64,000 nt of DNA, from NCBI GenBank assembly GCA_022495005.1, contig JAGYXB010001404.1, positions 124,001 through 188,000 on the forward strand, read 5' to 3'. Position numbers and translations under genes: made by a program. Origin of the DNA: Rhyacophila brunnea (Eukaryota > Arthropoda > Insecta > Trichoptera > Rhyacophilidae). Numbering within the stretch: the first letter of the stretch is position 1; each line of letters begins with the position of its first letter. This document shows, one piece after another, positions 12,000-24,465 of the stretch. The notes under the pieces are model-generated. The model worked only from the letters and a program-made list of their open reading frames with translations. It was not told the origin of the DNA and did not search any database.

Positions 12000-13690
12000 T
12001 TATAAGACCTAAAGATGTGGAATCAGCTTAAAGAGGCCTTCATACAGCAGTGGATTGATACAGGTTGATGACGATAATGACGATATAAATGGGTAGGTAT
12101 ATAAAATCACAAATTTAAAAAATATTGCAGTTTATATGACCAAGAAGAGTAGAATTAGGTTGGGATAACCTTCATCCAGCAGTGGATTAATCTTGGTTGA
12201 TGATGATAATGACGATATTATGAATGGGAAAATATAATATCAGCAATTTTGATAAATATAGTAATTCATATGACCGACAGAAATTCAAACAACTTAGAGA
12301 GGCCTTCATCCACCGGTGGATTGATTCAGGCTCATGATGATAATGGAAATATAAATAGATATAATATAATATTACCGATTTTGATAAATACAGCAATTCA
12401 AATGACAGAAAGGAGTAGAATCAGGCTTGGGAGGCCATTATCCAGCAGTAGATGGGTTCAGGTCAATGATGATAAGGACGATAGAAATAGGTATAATATA
12501 GTAGTAGAATCAGGTTGCAGAACCCTTCATCCAGCAGTGGATTGATCCTGGTTGATGATGATGACGATATGGATATGTAGATAAATGTAATATCACCGAT
12601 TTTGATAAATACAGAAATTCATATCACATAAAGGAGTAGAATCAGGTTAAGGAGGTCTTTATTAAGCAGTGGATTGGTTCAGGTCGATGATGATGACGAT
12701 GACGATATGAATATGTAATTAAATATAATATCACCGATTTTGATAAATACAGAAATTCATATGACAGAAAGGAGTAGAATCAGGCTAGGGAGGTCTTTAT
12801 TAAGCAGTGGATTAATATTGGTTGATGATGATGATGATGATGATATGAATATGCAGATAAAATATATAATATCACCGATTTTTATAAATACAGGGATTCA
12901 TATGACATAACGGAGTAAAATCAGGCTAGGGAGGTCTTTATTAAGCAATGTATTGGTTCAGGTCAATGTGATGATGATGATGACGATATGAATATGTAGA
13001 TAAATATAATATAACCGATTTTGATAAATACAGAAATTCATATGACAAAAAGGAGTAGAATCAGTCTATGGAGGTCTTTATTAAGCAGATGATTGATCCT
13101 GGTTGATGATGATGATGATGACAATATGAATATGTAGATAAATATAGTATCACCGATTTTGATAAATACAGCAATTCATTTGACAGAAAGGAGTAGATTC
13201 GGGCTAGGGAGGACATTATCCAGCAGTGGATTGGTTCAAGACGATGATGATAAGATGGATAGAAATATGTATAATATCACAAATTCGTTAAACCAATAGT
13301 AGTAGAATCAGGTTGCGGAACTCTTCATCCAGCAGTTGATTGATCCTGGTTGATGATGATGATGATTATGATGACGATATGAATATGTAGATAAATAACA
13401 TTAGAAATTCAATACTGTCAATAATACAATCAACGTAGAGAGGCCTTCATCCAGCAGTGGATTTATTGAGGCTCGTGATAATAATGGTATTATATATAGA
13501 TAGGTAGATAATAATATAATATCACTGATTTTGATAAATATAACAATTCATGTGTAAGTAAGGAGTCGAATAAGGCTGAGGAGGCCTTCATCCAGCAGTG
13601 GATAGGTCAAGATTGATGATGATAGGGACGATAAAAATAGGTAGATATTATACAATATGACTCATTTTGATAACTATAACAATTCGTATT
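12000..13690 (+). repeat. Tandem array of RTE-type retrotransposon 3' tails
   Basis: About 13 units spaced roughly 90-150 bases apart each contain a variant of GAGGCCTTCATCCAGCAGTG, at approximately 12033, 12173, 12300, 12430, 12521, 12651, 12790, 12930, 13070, 13207, 13319, 13439 and 13585. Each is followed by (GAT)n/(GAC) triplets and then an AT-rich spacer with TCACCGATTTTGATAAATAC and TCATATGACAGAAAGGAGTA. The core resembles the 3' terminus of lepidopteran RTE-clade LINEs, which end in short triplet repeats. The spacer is shared too, so the array grew by tandem duplication of a composite unit and not by repeated insertion. A frame of 98 codons at 12249-12545 only reflects the periodicity. 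A single unarrayed tail occurs at 27712-27782. Confidence 0.85.
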
Positions 13691-15338
13691 AATTTCTTTC
13701 ATTGTTTGCAATGGCAACTTTGTTAGTTTAATATGACTATCTGATCTATGGAAATTAGTAGCCTAGGTAATTATTTAATAAAAAAGGATTGAGTGAACAG
13801 CCACAAAGTATTTTAAAAAAATCAAATTTCGAATATCACGTTATCTATGAAATGGCCGTCAGTGGCGTACCCCGCTGTCATAAGATATTATACGTAGTAA
13901 ATTGTATCAGGATTATGGTTTTTTCACTGGAAAAAAGTGCGCCAATGCCTACATTACGATATTTGAATAAAAATAATCGAATTCGTTTGTCAAATAAAGG
14001 ATTAGAAGGTCTTAAGCGACGAAGACGTCATTCTGACAGGCGTGGACAGTAAATATGGCGATCGTATACGGTGTGTAAGAAAATATCGGATATAAACGTC
14101 AAGTACCTGTAAAATCATTGAAAATTTGTGAAATGTGGTCAATTCAAACGGTAGATGAATCGGTAGCGCTCATTTGAAGTGAAGATGTAAAAATAACAAT
14201 AAAATGTCGCTTAAATGAGCCGTTAGTGCGTTTTCCAAAATCTCTTAGGATAATAATAATGAAAGATGATTTGAATTCAGAATTCACCGATATTATCTAC
14301 AAGGTTATTATGGATGAAGATGTTTCTGAAAGTACAAAGGAACTGAAACATCTAAAGTAACATGATAGGAAATATTGAAGTATGTGTCAAATTATCTCAT
14401 ATCGTCCAAGGCCTTCTGAATGATTTAACATTATCCCAAATTTTAGAAAGATTATTTATCCATCGAAAAAAGAATGTAATCTATTCAAATATTTTTTTAA
14501 ATAAATAAATTTAAAAATCAAGAATTATATTTTAAAAACTCTAACTTTAGAAAGCAACCGAAATACGGAATGAAAGTTGTTGATCTAGGAGTATCTACGA
14601 GTAACCATTAAGATGAAATCAATAGATATACCTAACTATGATCACAAAATATTATATTCAAAACAGATTAAGAAGCATTTAAAATATAAACTAATTTTAA
14701 ATGCGTAATCATAATAGATGAGAGCTTTTATTTACGCATTGTATCAATATCAACTTAGCATAATATAGAGGTTGTAGCATATTTATTTCATTCAGAATAA
14801 ATTAATTGAACGGGTGATTGGAAAAAGAATAATATTCCAAAATTATGAAAAATTAACTGAGATAGCCATTTTGTAGGTATTTGTATACTCTTTCTATTGA
14901 GTGTTAAACGGGGAATATTCCAGCCTCACTCCATTGTAAAAATCGACCATTTAATTTTACATGGGTAGAAAAAGGATGATATTTCGGGAATGTTACCCTT
15001 TGACTAATACTACCCACACTAGAGACAGTGACAACAATGAATATAACCGATTATATTTTGTATTAGTGATATTTTAGTTACTGTGAAAGCGTTTAGTGGA
15101 AAAGGGATAACATTCCAGCACCTTAGATAACTTAATAAACCAGTAACTATTTAATTTTTTTTATAATTAAATACTTATATGTTATGTCTACAATTAAGTA
15201 ACATTTGGTTTTTTGTTTTATCAAAAACTAGAAGGATTAGACAGAGTCAATTTCGATCCCCCTGCACAAAAAAACTTCCTCACGTAAATGTAAAACTATC
15301 GATCAATCTCTTTTATTTCACATGCAAGTAAGATCCTA
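13691..15338. other. AT-rich sequence without recognised feature
   Basis: An 87-codon frame at 13789-14052 on the plus strand ends in a basic stretch (KRRRRHSDRR) but matches no family I recognise and is preceded by no credible gene structure. Confidence 0.35.
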
Positions 15339-16545
15339 ATACATTTATAATCAGCAGACGTCTGAAGTATTTCAGCAACTGACAAATACTTAGAGAACAA
15401 GCAAGTTTTGTTATGGACAAGGGAACTCGTGAGAAAATTCTGAACATCAGAAAACTAATTGAAAAATGCAGATAGCTTAATACCTCTATGATGTGATGCT
15501 TCATTGACTATCATAAGGCGTTCGACTGTCTATTATGGAACTGTATGTGTATGGTACTTTTGAAAATGTGTGTTACAGAACACCTTACCTGTCTTATCAT
15601 AAACCTATACTATAACAATAGCCACACAAAAGTAAGAATACATAGCACATTTCTGAGTTTCCGAACCGAGAAAGGAGTCCGTCAGGGATGTGTTTTATCT
15701 CCCCAGTTATACAATATTTATATGGAGAGCATAAAATTCGGAGAGCCCTAGTTCATTGGCAAGGCGGAATAACGATTGGTGACCAGAAAATAAACAACTT
15801 AAGATTCGCAAATGATACCACGCTAATCGCTGCCTATTAGAGAGAACTCACGGAGATGCTACACCGGGTAGAAGATGAGACTCGAAAATACGGTCTCCTT
15901 GTCGATCGCGCTAACCTTCTACCAATAGCAAGCATACTTTAAAACTTAGAAATAGTGGACGAGTTTGTATATCTGGGATCGACCATTAGTGGAAAAGGCG
16001 GATGTGAAGCAGAAATAAGAAGGCGCACACAGATTGCGAAAAATGCAATGACACGTCTTACCATTATATGGAAGAATCGGGAATTTCAATTGGCATAAAA
16101 ATCTTGCTTGTGCAAACATTGGTGTTCTCCATAATTTTTATACGATGTCGAATCATGGACCCTGAAGGCAAGGGAGCGGAAGAACATTGATGTCTTCGAG
16201 ATGTAGTGTTGGCGCCGAATGCTTCGTATTTCTTGGAGAGAACACGGGTCGAACCAGTCAATCATCCAGAGACTGTAGATAATGGAACGGCTCTCGACAA
16301 TATGCCTGAGACGCATTCTGCAGTTTTTTTGGAAGGCGATCAAAGGAAGAGCATCGGTGCACCGGAGCAACCAAGTGAAGGAGCTGACTGGGGGCAACAT
16401 TCATTCTGCCCTAAGAGAATTGGAAAATCAAGAGGGATAGAAAGTCTTGATCGCTCAAAGGATGGCAAAATTCAATTCGGTCATTATCATCAGCCATGAG
16501 GGTACAACCAAGAAGAGATATTATGATAAAAATACGTCGGAAACT
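15339..16545 (+). pseudogene. RTE-clade LINE reverse transcriptase, 5' truncated and decayed
   Basis: The product would have copied element RNA into DNA at a nicked target site. Translating across frames gives the reverse-transcriptase core in order: EQASFVMDKGTREKILNIR from about 15392, the first catalytic block CFIDYHKAFD (aspartate codon at 15506-15508), GVRQGCVLSPQLYNIY near 15680, and LRFANDTTLIAAY near 15800. The last block is normally FADD, and here the first aspartate codon reads AAT (Asn, 15811-15813), which would abolish catalysis. YLGSTISGKGGCEAEIRRRT follows near 15970, then the post-RT region to about 16500. There are frameshifts near 15475 and 15732 and several stops. No endonuclease domain is present upstream. 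It could be the source family of the tail array at 12.0-13.7 kb, but the tail core was not found at its 3' end. Confidence 0.88.
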
Positions 16546-16971
16546 CCATAATTAAATATGGGCATCATTTTTGTAATATCGGGATAAAACAGTACCTACA
16601 ATAAAAATGAACATTCGTACTGTTTCATAATATAAAGATTTCTAATGATATTTTTACCACAATGTCCGGTAGAAATGATTACCTTAATAAATTTTATGTT
16701 TAAATAAGTATTTAAAACATTAGAAAAGTAAAAAAAGTAGCCGTATCTATGTATAACCAAAACATTTCACGTTTTCTACTACATTTTTGTTATTTTAATC
16801 TTTGCCCAGATACCTATTTACTAGCTGTGAAAATCAGTAATAATTACAGACTGTGTATCGAGAAATACTCTAGTTTAAAAGAGTATTTCTGATAAAATAT
16901 AGATGCTTGGCAACTCTAATATATTATAGGTGTTATTTTTTTTTTAAAGTATGTTTGGTATTACAACATTT
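16546..16971. other. AT-rich sequence without recognised feature
   Basis: Nothing supported. Confidence 0.4.
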
Positions 16972-16979
16972 TATTAGAC

Positions 16980-17631
16980 CAGGGTTTCCCAAACTATGTT
17001 GCGCCGAACCTGAATAGGTGTTCCGCGACCATTTGGAAAGGTTTTATACACTGCAACACATTTAAAGATCTTCTACTAAGTAGAAGTAAAACAAGTAAAA
17101 CAATAATTAAAGAATCTACTTCATATTGAAAGGCGAGTGATGATCAATCTCCACTGATGTTTATGGCGTCAAGTATCTAGATAGGTCATTGCTCCCACAA
17201 GAGAGGGGGGGGGCTCACAGGCCCCTAGCCTGGGGGCCTGGGCTTACGGGGGGCCCGGCGTGAGAGATCGACCAGCCAAGTGAGATAACCACACATCACA
17301 AACATGCACTTATAGTAAAAAATGTCGTCTGCGGCGCTGTTTCACTTCAAGCGTACTAACATTTAGTAATATGTGGTTTTGCCATACTTACAATGTCGAT
17401 ATTTGACATGTCCATAATTATTGTGCAATACCATCTTTTCTCACACCGTGCGCATGAAAAAGATTGGGTATATTGTTTTTAACTGACCGGCTGACAAGTC
17501 TTGTCAGTTTAACGACAGTTGGCAAAACGGTTAGCTGCGCTAATAAATAACCTACAAAATAAACTAAGTGTTCCGTTAAAATTTCCGGGTTTGCGAAGTG
17601 TTCCATTGCAGAAAAAGATTGGGAAACTCTG
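16980..17631. mobile_element. hAT-type element, 'CAGGGTTTCCCAA' family
   Basis: Termini CAGGGTTTCCCAAAC and GATTGGGAAACTCTG are inverted copies. The flanking 8-mers are both TATTAGAC (16972-16979 and 17632-17639). A GC-rich block within it at about 17194-17420 looks, in reverse orientation, like the end of the CATGGCCCCC family found at 34725 and 53984, so a fragment of that element seems to lie inside. No coding frame of note. Confidence 0.93.
17194..17420 (-). mobile_element. Fragment of 'CATGGCCCCC' hAT family nested in another hAT
   Basis: Read on the minus strand, it shares CACGCCGGGCCCCCC and the following C-rich/GGCTAGGGG pattern with the right end of 34725-35059 and 53984-54822, ending in a diverged terminus (GTGGGAGCAATG). 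The opposite end was not found, so this is a partial copy. The inner boundary is approximate. Confidence 0.55.
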
Positions 17632-17639
17632 TATTAGAC

Positions 17640-20540
17640 AAATCGCCCTCATACAGTTATAATTATTGACCGCGCAAACTAGTTCGGGTTTCAGAAATAA
17701 TTTTACATAATATCCAAGCGATCAATACTCATTCATCATACGTGCGTTATATTAATTATTTTCCATGCATGTGGTAATAAATTATTCGGTTACGATTACA
17801 GACAAGATATTGAAAACAGTGACACAAGTAAAGAATGGAAACTACAGATTTAATAATATCCGCTTGGTTGAGAATGTATAAAACGTGATATAATTCCCAT
17901 TCAAATATATAAGAGATGAGTCTTATTATAAGAAAGCATTCATAGAATTATTGTTGGTGAAAGGCAGTCAACTATTTTGGCGCGCGAATTCATTTGTTTG
18001 AAGCCACACGTGCACACACGAAGAGATAGGCGTCTCTTTACGTGACGTCTACCGTGAGACGCTGGTAACATCATCGCCTCGTTCAAGGAAATTTTGCGGC
18101 TCTTTCTGTATATAAAATAATATGTGCGTGAGACATACTGGTACTCTCCGTTTATTTTTAATATGAAAAACAAACCATGTATCGTAGGTGGATCCAAGAG
18201 AAAGGGAAGGGGGATGTATGTTTAGGATGAATTTAATATATAATACAAAGAATATAATATTTCACGATTAATTAAATAATAATTATTCACAAACAATTGA
18301 GATTTTAACCATCTGTATAATTGAATTAAAATATTTATATATCTAGTTATTCGTATGTAAGAAACTTGTGTATTTCTTTTCACATAGGTATTGTTTTCTT
18401 ATTAAATAATTGTTATCTAGCCTAGATAGCCAGAGCGTAGATAATGATAGGTGCAAATACTACCTACTTACACAATTGTTTCTATATTTTTTACTTAATA
18501 CACCAGACTAGGTACCTACTAATAATGGTATTTATTTACTACCCTTTCCCCCATGGCACATTTTAACTAGTAAGTGCCACCTATCGCAGCATAATGAAAA
18601 AAGAACCGAAACAGCGCGCGGGTAACCTACCACATTTTTATAGGTCTTCTTCTCACTAGTCACTTTAAAAGTGTGACATCTCTGGATAAGATTATGTTTC
18701 CGTTTTCTTCAGCAAAATGTAATAGAATTAGTAATAATAAATTACAGTTTCATGGTCATTTCGTTACTTACATAATATACCGTGTAAATAATGCATGAAT
18801 ATACAGAAAGGCTCGATGATGATTCTCTTTGAATAAATTGTGTATGCATTTAAGTATCAACCAACCTGTATTTTCTGTTTTGATATTATTGATATATTCC
18901 AATTGAGAGTCGAGCAATTTACGCGGTTAGCCGGCTGATTCAAAATCATGCAAACTACCTTGTTCAGTAATTATTGTTTTTATTAAACCTGTTACATTTC
19001 CACGGGATCAATTATTGTATAATAAGTCACAATATAAAAGTTGGTTGTTTGAGACTGATGGTTGTCATTTTTTTTATTTCTTGAATACGTTTTTCGTTAC
19101 ACATTCGTATTCTCTCTACTGACAAAATTTATTTCTCACGAGAAAATTAAATTCACTTAATATTTCACAAAAAAGGTGATGATAATAATGTCAAATAAAT
19201 TCAAACTGAAATATATTAAAACTATATGTGCGTGTAATGCTGTTTTTTGATCTGAAACGCAAATAAACTATGCATACAGTTAAGAGGTGCTAAATAATGT
19301 ATTACAATATATTTACTAGTGGAGATATCATGTTTTATCTAGCTTTAACGTTTTATTCTCATATTACGTCTAAAGTCTAAAGCTTTACACGTGAGAAAGT
19401 TATCAGTTTACGGCTTAGCATAAAACAAGCGAAATTATTTGAGAATGTATATTATATTCCTCGCACATTGTATATATTTTGTTTGTATTCAGTACAGTTG
19501 ACTATAATTTGGAGTTCATTTGAACCCTTTTTTATAAACTAGTGTTAAAACGTGCGCATAAACGATTTCTTAGATGTTCATTTTTTTAATATTAAACTAT
19601 TTCCTTTATGCAGTGACGGAACTTTACCAGTGCGGTTCGCCTTTCTTTTCTTTTTTAGTACTTTTATTATAATTATTACCTAAATTTTTAGTATTTATCA
19701 CAGATTGCAAAAAACATACGTGGAAGGTGTCTCGAATGAACCATTCCATTGTTTGAGTCTGCACAGATGTTTCTTACCCAATTGTTAAATTGATATTTCA
19801 ACTCATTATAAACGCCTTATTGAGATTTCATCATAAATGCTTCCCCTTCACCACCCGCCACGTCTCCACACCAGTCATGCAGGTGTATGCCATGTAACCA
19901 ACGTCGGGTACGGAGAGCCGGGTACAAAGAGAAAGCGTCGAATACCAAAATGAAAGAGCCAGTGCTTGTCGGACGCTAAAATGAAAGAGAATTAAATCGT
20001 CTCCGTTCACCGTTTGATAACCTCCTTTCATGCCGATACCATCCGAGCGGCTCAGTTTGAAAGTTCCAAGCTTGCGCACGCGCCGAAACTAGCGATCATC
20101 GAGAATAAGTGTTGCCAGTTGAATCGCCGTCTTATAACAAAGTTAGTCATGTATACTGGAACAGTATTTATACATGATATATTTCTCAGCCGGCACAATT
20201 TTCACTTGACTAGCATCGAGAAGTAGAGTAGTTTGCGTACCAAAGTCATTAAAGAAACCTCGATAATAAATGCGAGGTATCCATAAAGGCATATAGGAAA
20301 AAAAACCTTAGTAAGACAAATACAAGTTAAAATGTAAGTTAATAAGTGAATACTAGACTAAAAATTTACGATAAAAAATATTCTTCTAATTATAAAATAT
20401 CTAAAATTGTGTATGGTTTAATGGCATAATTTTAGATATTTTATAAATAAATGAATATTTTGACTATGAACAAACACTATCTACACACCCTTTTTGAGAG
20501 ACTGGGTAAAAAATCAATTTTGAACAAAATATTTGGTTAG
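17640..20540. other. Intergenic sequence without recognised gene
   Basis: Mostly AT-rich. A block at about 19850-20230 is GC-richer and carries short frames on both strands (82 codons minus, 70 codons plus) that overlap and match nothing I know. It might be an old repeat or an unrecognised exon, and I cannot decide. Confidence 0.35.
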
Positions 20541-20547
20541 TTGGTAA

Positions 20548-20660
20548 ATGCTGAGTACCTCCGCTACATAGAAGAACATTGGAATTTTGAATGTGTCTTC
20601 ATTCGCTCTCAGACATATACATGTTGCAATGTACTTCCGTGTAGAGGAGGTACTCAGCAT
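20548..20660. repeat. Short inverted-repeat (foldback) element
   Basis: The left arm ATGCTGAGTACCTCCGCTAC (20548) and the right arm ending GGAGGTACTCAGCAT (20660) are inverted copies over about 28 bases with a few mismatches, separated by about 55 bases. It could be a miniature transposon or a hairpin-forming transcript. No target duplication could be assigned. Confidence 0.7.
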
Positions 20661-21001
20661 CAGCTTACTGATGCATTTCTACACAATTTCAGTTTTGTAT
20701 CCAATTGGTCATTCTAATCACATGCATTTGGAATCAAATAAGTCTTAGTGTCAGTTTTTGAGAAACATAAAGTGATTCAAGACGATGGGGTCTGCGCTTG
20801 TTCTTTGTATGAGGTAGAAATCTGTTCGCGCGCTATATGCCACTGCCGCAGGTCGCAGGTGTATACGCGCTGATAATCTTTTTTCACTTCTATCGGTTGT
20901 GTTCGTGTTGTGCGAATAAAAGTTGGAAACGCGTTACGATTAATTATTATAGCACTGCGAAGCGACGTTGGCATTCTATTTTTATTGTATTGTGTCTACA
21001 G

Positions 21002-21424
21002 TATAAATAATTACAAGATAAAAAGAACTTTTTATATACCACGTTTTTAAATTTTCTGTTGAATCATATAAACTTGACAATTCTATGTATTAATAAAATA
21101 ATATATAAGACTGAAATGTCATTTTGACATTTAATATTAATTTCCATAGCAATGCACGTATATATTAATAATAGTGAGTAGTAAATATTACTTTTAACGA
21201 TTTTTTTCCGAAACATACAAAACAGAATTTACTGAAAATGAATTCAATTCTGCTTAAAGATGGCCAAAAGTATTAAAATAATGCATTCCCGCCGTGTTCT
21301 GATATATTCTAAAAGTTTCAAATGTCTAGCTAGTCGGGAAGTTAGTTGAAAATCTTGGACAAACAAGAAATAATCTGTACGGGACAAACAAGAATACGAG
21401 CGAATAAAAACATGGTAAAATACA
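21002..21424 (+). repeat. Dispersed repeat family D, copy 2
   Basis: Homologous to 10513-10990 and 22351-22868. It lacks part of the middle segment (the ...TAGCAACCAATAAT... stretch) present in the other two. Only about 930 bases separate it from copy 3, so one of the pair may be a local duplicate. Confidence 0.78.
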
Positions 21425-22350
21425 TACTCTTAAACTATACAATAATAATAAAATGAACTATTTATTTTATTCAACGAATAATTATTCAGAAGATATGAAA
21501 ATGTACGTCTAATAGAAGTCATGGTAAGTACATACTTAATATTAATATCTTGATCCAAGCCAAAAAAATCGATTTTCAATATTTAGGTACACAATTTGAG
21601 AATTGCCTGAGCTATAATATCTCCTTTTTCGTCCAGATCCGACCATAGTTGAACCATATAGATATCACTTTTATATAAGTTTTCCGTACTTTTGCCGTAT
21701 ACACTCGTTGTATGGTATTTAGCGGTCTTTCAGGATGCTGGAAATCGATTATCTTGAAAAATAGGAGAGACTTTATAATGTTGAAAATCTCTTGAGGCAT
21801 CCGAAGTACGTGGCCGAGCCAGGTCTAACGTCTCCCTTTTATTCTCAGCGTGACTCCGCTTTTTTTCACCCTTGTTATTACAAGTTCTATAAATACATGC
21901 TAATCTCGTCGTTATTTTAGGTAGGACTTGAGGCAATGATCGAGAAATCGCGTCTCGAGAATTCTCGAGAAATAATCAGAAAAGGCAAATTTCGAATCTC
22001 AACAAATATTTTTTAAGAAATATCATTAATGAGACTCAATACTAAAACCGCCGACCTTGATCTGAAATGAAAACTCTGCAATAGCCTGGGAAAAAAGAAG
22101 CACTGAACGTTTAACTGGAACAGATATTATACAATTCACTTGTGAAATTTTTTTTTGTAAGAAAAGCCTAAAGGAAAGTTCTCGGTTTTGTCAAAATTGT
22201 CATCATCAGTTTCTTTCAATTTACTGATGGATGGAGGTCTCGTTAAGCTCTCTCCACTCTTCTCGACTATTTGTTTTTTGTTGCCACACAAATCCACCAG
22301 ACCTTAATATTCCAGCTTGTAGGTAAAATGGCCATACACTTTAAAAATAG
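21425..22350. other. Unassigned sequence with an 18-base palindrome
   Basis: TCTCGAGAATTCTCGAGA at about 21953-21970 is a perfect palindrome. It resembles terminal motifs of the hAT at 26014 and may mark a remnant of that family. Near 22195-22265 the minus strand reads like the last residues of a LINE polyprotein followed by GAT triplets, but this is too short to call. Confidence 0.35.
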
Positions 22351-22868
22351 ATAATTACAAGATAAAAAGACTTTTTACATCCCACGTTTTTAAATTTTCT
22401 GTTGAATCATATAAACTTGACAATTAATTCTATGTATTAATAATTTAGGACAAATAATGCAATTATTGTCAACAAATCATTTTTTTTTTGCTATTTTGCA
22501 ACAAACAAACAAATATAGAATACTTAAATGTCATTTTGATTTCCATAGTAACGCACGTATATATTAATAATTTAGTTGATAGGACCACCAACTTAGCAAC
22601 CAATAATAGTGGATTGGATTACGGATTTCTTCCGAAATAACTTTTCATACAAAACAGAATTAACTGAAAATGAATTCAATTCTACTTAAAGATGGCTAAA
22701 AGTATTAAAAGAATGCATTGGCATCGTGTTTTGATACATTGGTACATATAAAAGTTTCAAATGTCTAGCTAGTCGGGAAGTTAATTAAAAATCGATTGCA
22801 AGATTTGTACTGGATAAACAACCACCGTACAAATAAGAATACGAGCTACGAAAAACGTGGTAAAATAC
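22351..22868 (+). repeat. Dispersed repeat family D, copy 3
   Basis: Homologous to 10513-10990 over nearly its whole length, including the CTAGCTAGTCGGGAAGTTA block near 22767. It holds extra sequence around 22450-22500 not seen in the other copies. No coding capacity. Confidence 0.8.
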
Positions 22869-23382
22869 TAGCTTCTTTCAAAATTCCAGCATCAGTAAAA
22901 TAGCCGTCAGACGTATTTGAATGGTAAATAACTCATTAGGCTTAGGCTTGCCAAAAAAATATTGGCTTAGAATTATTTTCATCACTCTGTAGGTATCAGA
23001 TAATCTCTACTGGCGCTACTGAAGCCCCATATGGCTCGACTCATTTTCCATCGACAATGGAAACGCAAATTTCACGTTGAACATGTGAGATCTCATGACT
23101 TGATATTTATATTATTATTTTAGTATTAATAAATAATGAATGATAAAGAGTAGAACTTTGGGTAATAATATTATTTAAAAACATTATATTGATTCGTAAT
23201 AATCGTAATATAGATTTCATTATAAATATAGATCACAAAATGTTACAATATTTTCAAAATTCGAGACGATTTGAAACGCTAATTAAAAGTTTTACCAAAT
23301 ACATTTGACTAATAATAATGATCAGTGAAAATTGAATTAATAAAAAAAATAATAGTTTTGTAAAAGTGTAACAACTACTACT
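22869..23382. other. AT-rich sequence without recognised feature
   Basis: Nothing supported. Confidence 0.4.
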
Positions 23383-23464
23383 AGAGGCCGACAAGTTTAA
23401 CGTGAGGCTCCGCGCCATAGTTGCCGCATTGGCGCGTAGCCTCACGTTAAACTTGTCGGTCTCT
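23383..23464. repeat. Near-perfect 35-base-arm hairpin
   Basis: The left arm 23383-23417 and the right arm 23430-23464 pair at 33 of 35 positions around a 12-base loop (TAGTTGCCGCAT). The arms contain GACAAGTTTAACGTGAGGCT. It is GC-richer than its flanks. It may be a tiny foldback transposon or a transcript hairpin. SINE E copy 1 starts about 10 bases downstream. Confidence 0.85.
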
Positions 23465-23473
23465 ATCACTTCA

Positions 23474-23715
23474 CCATTTTTAATCCGTAGAGGATCATAA
23501 TAATATGGGCCTCTACACCTACAGAGTAAGGGTTGTATTCAATTATTATTGATTTGTTTTTACGAGAAATGTACGTTAGCCACTTGCTCAACCGATTATG
23601 TCTATACTCTGATTCTAAACACAAATTAAAAAACAATATTTGTATTTGACAGACCCAGGATTCGAACCTAGGACCCATGACATTGAAAACCGACGCCTAT
23701 GTCACTTGGCCTACA
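23474..23715 (-). repeat. tRNA-derived SINE, family E, copy 1
   Basis: On the minus strand, a degraded A-box region, then a B box (GGTTCGAATCC, plus-strand GGATTCGAACC near 23658), then a body running to the conserved GGGCCCATATTATGATCC end. Similar copies lie at 33698, 47926 and 61246. Confidence 0.8.
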
Positions 23716-24465
23716 TATTATTATAACGAAATGTAAAAGATAGGTTTAATTTTCTCAGTAATTAATCATATAACAAGAAAATATAGATTTTAAAATGATG
23801 ATTATTATTTCTAAAAGGTTTACTGGTTTTTGAGACATACTCTCTTAACTTTGGAACTAAAAGTACAGGATTTTAGACCTGTTTAGAACACGTCCCACGT
23901 AAAAAAAATAGGAATACGTTCATCTGACAATTTTATTCAAAGCTACAAATCGTTTATACATTAATGCAGACATCCAAAAATAGCAAATCTAAGCCTTCAG
24001 TCTCTCAGCTAAAAAAGATAGCGCTATTTACTGTTATCCGTGTGTAAATAAAGCTCATGCTAAGTATGAAATATTTATATTTACTCAAAAGCCTAAGGCG
24101 CGTTTATACAGGGGCGTAGCAAAGTGTGTTAGGGCCCGAGGTAATCAAGAACTGCGCCCCTTATGTAGTACAAATCGTGCACCTATGCACATTAACCCAC
24201 CTATAAACATTAAGTTCACCTATGCTCGGTTATAACTATCAATACAATTAAATAATACGAAAGATGGTAGAAATATTCAATACTTTTTTTACTAATCGGT
24301 AATATAGGCTATATGCCAAGAAGGGTGGAAATCTTAACGGTAGTTTCTGTATTGATTTAAAATTATAAATTATATATTTTTCTTGATTTATTTGTTTTGA
24401 TGTGATCAAATTAATAATCTCGTTTATGATTATTTGATAAACTGTGCGGGACAGAGCGAGATACA
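23716..24465. other. AT-rich sequence, possible solitary hAT end near 24109
   Basis: CAGGGGCGTAGCAAAG near 24110 looks like a hAT terminus, but no inverted partner or target duplication was found nearby. Confidence 0.35.

Noticed and set aside
12249..12545. 98-codon open frame in the tandem array
   Set aside because: The frame follows the repeat period and contains the LINE tail core. It has no family resemblance and is not conserved between units.
12000..13690. CRISPR-like alternation of repeats and spacers
   Set aside because: The repeats are degenerate, the 'spacers' are also homologous to each other, and the context is insect transposon DNA.
13789..14052. Small basic protein of 87 codons
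   Set aside because: No family match, no supporting splice or promoter context, and the length is expected by chance in this amount of sequence.
24110..24200. hAT left end CAGGGGCGTAGC
   Set aside because: No inverted partner or duplication was found within reach, so it is noted only as a possible solitary end.
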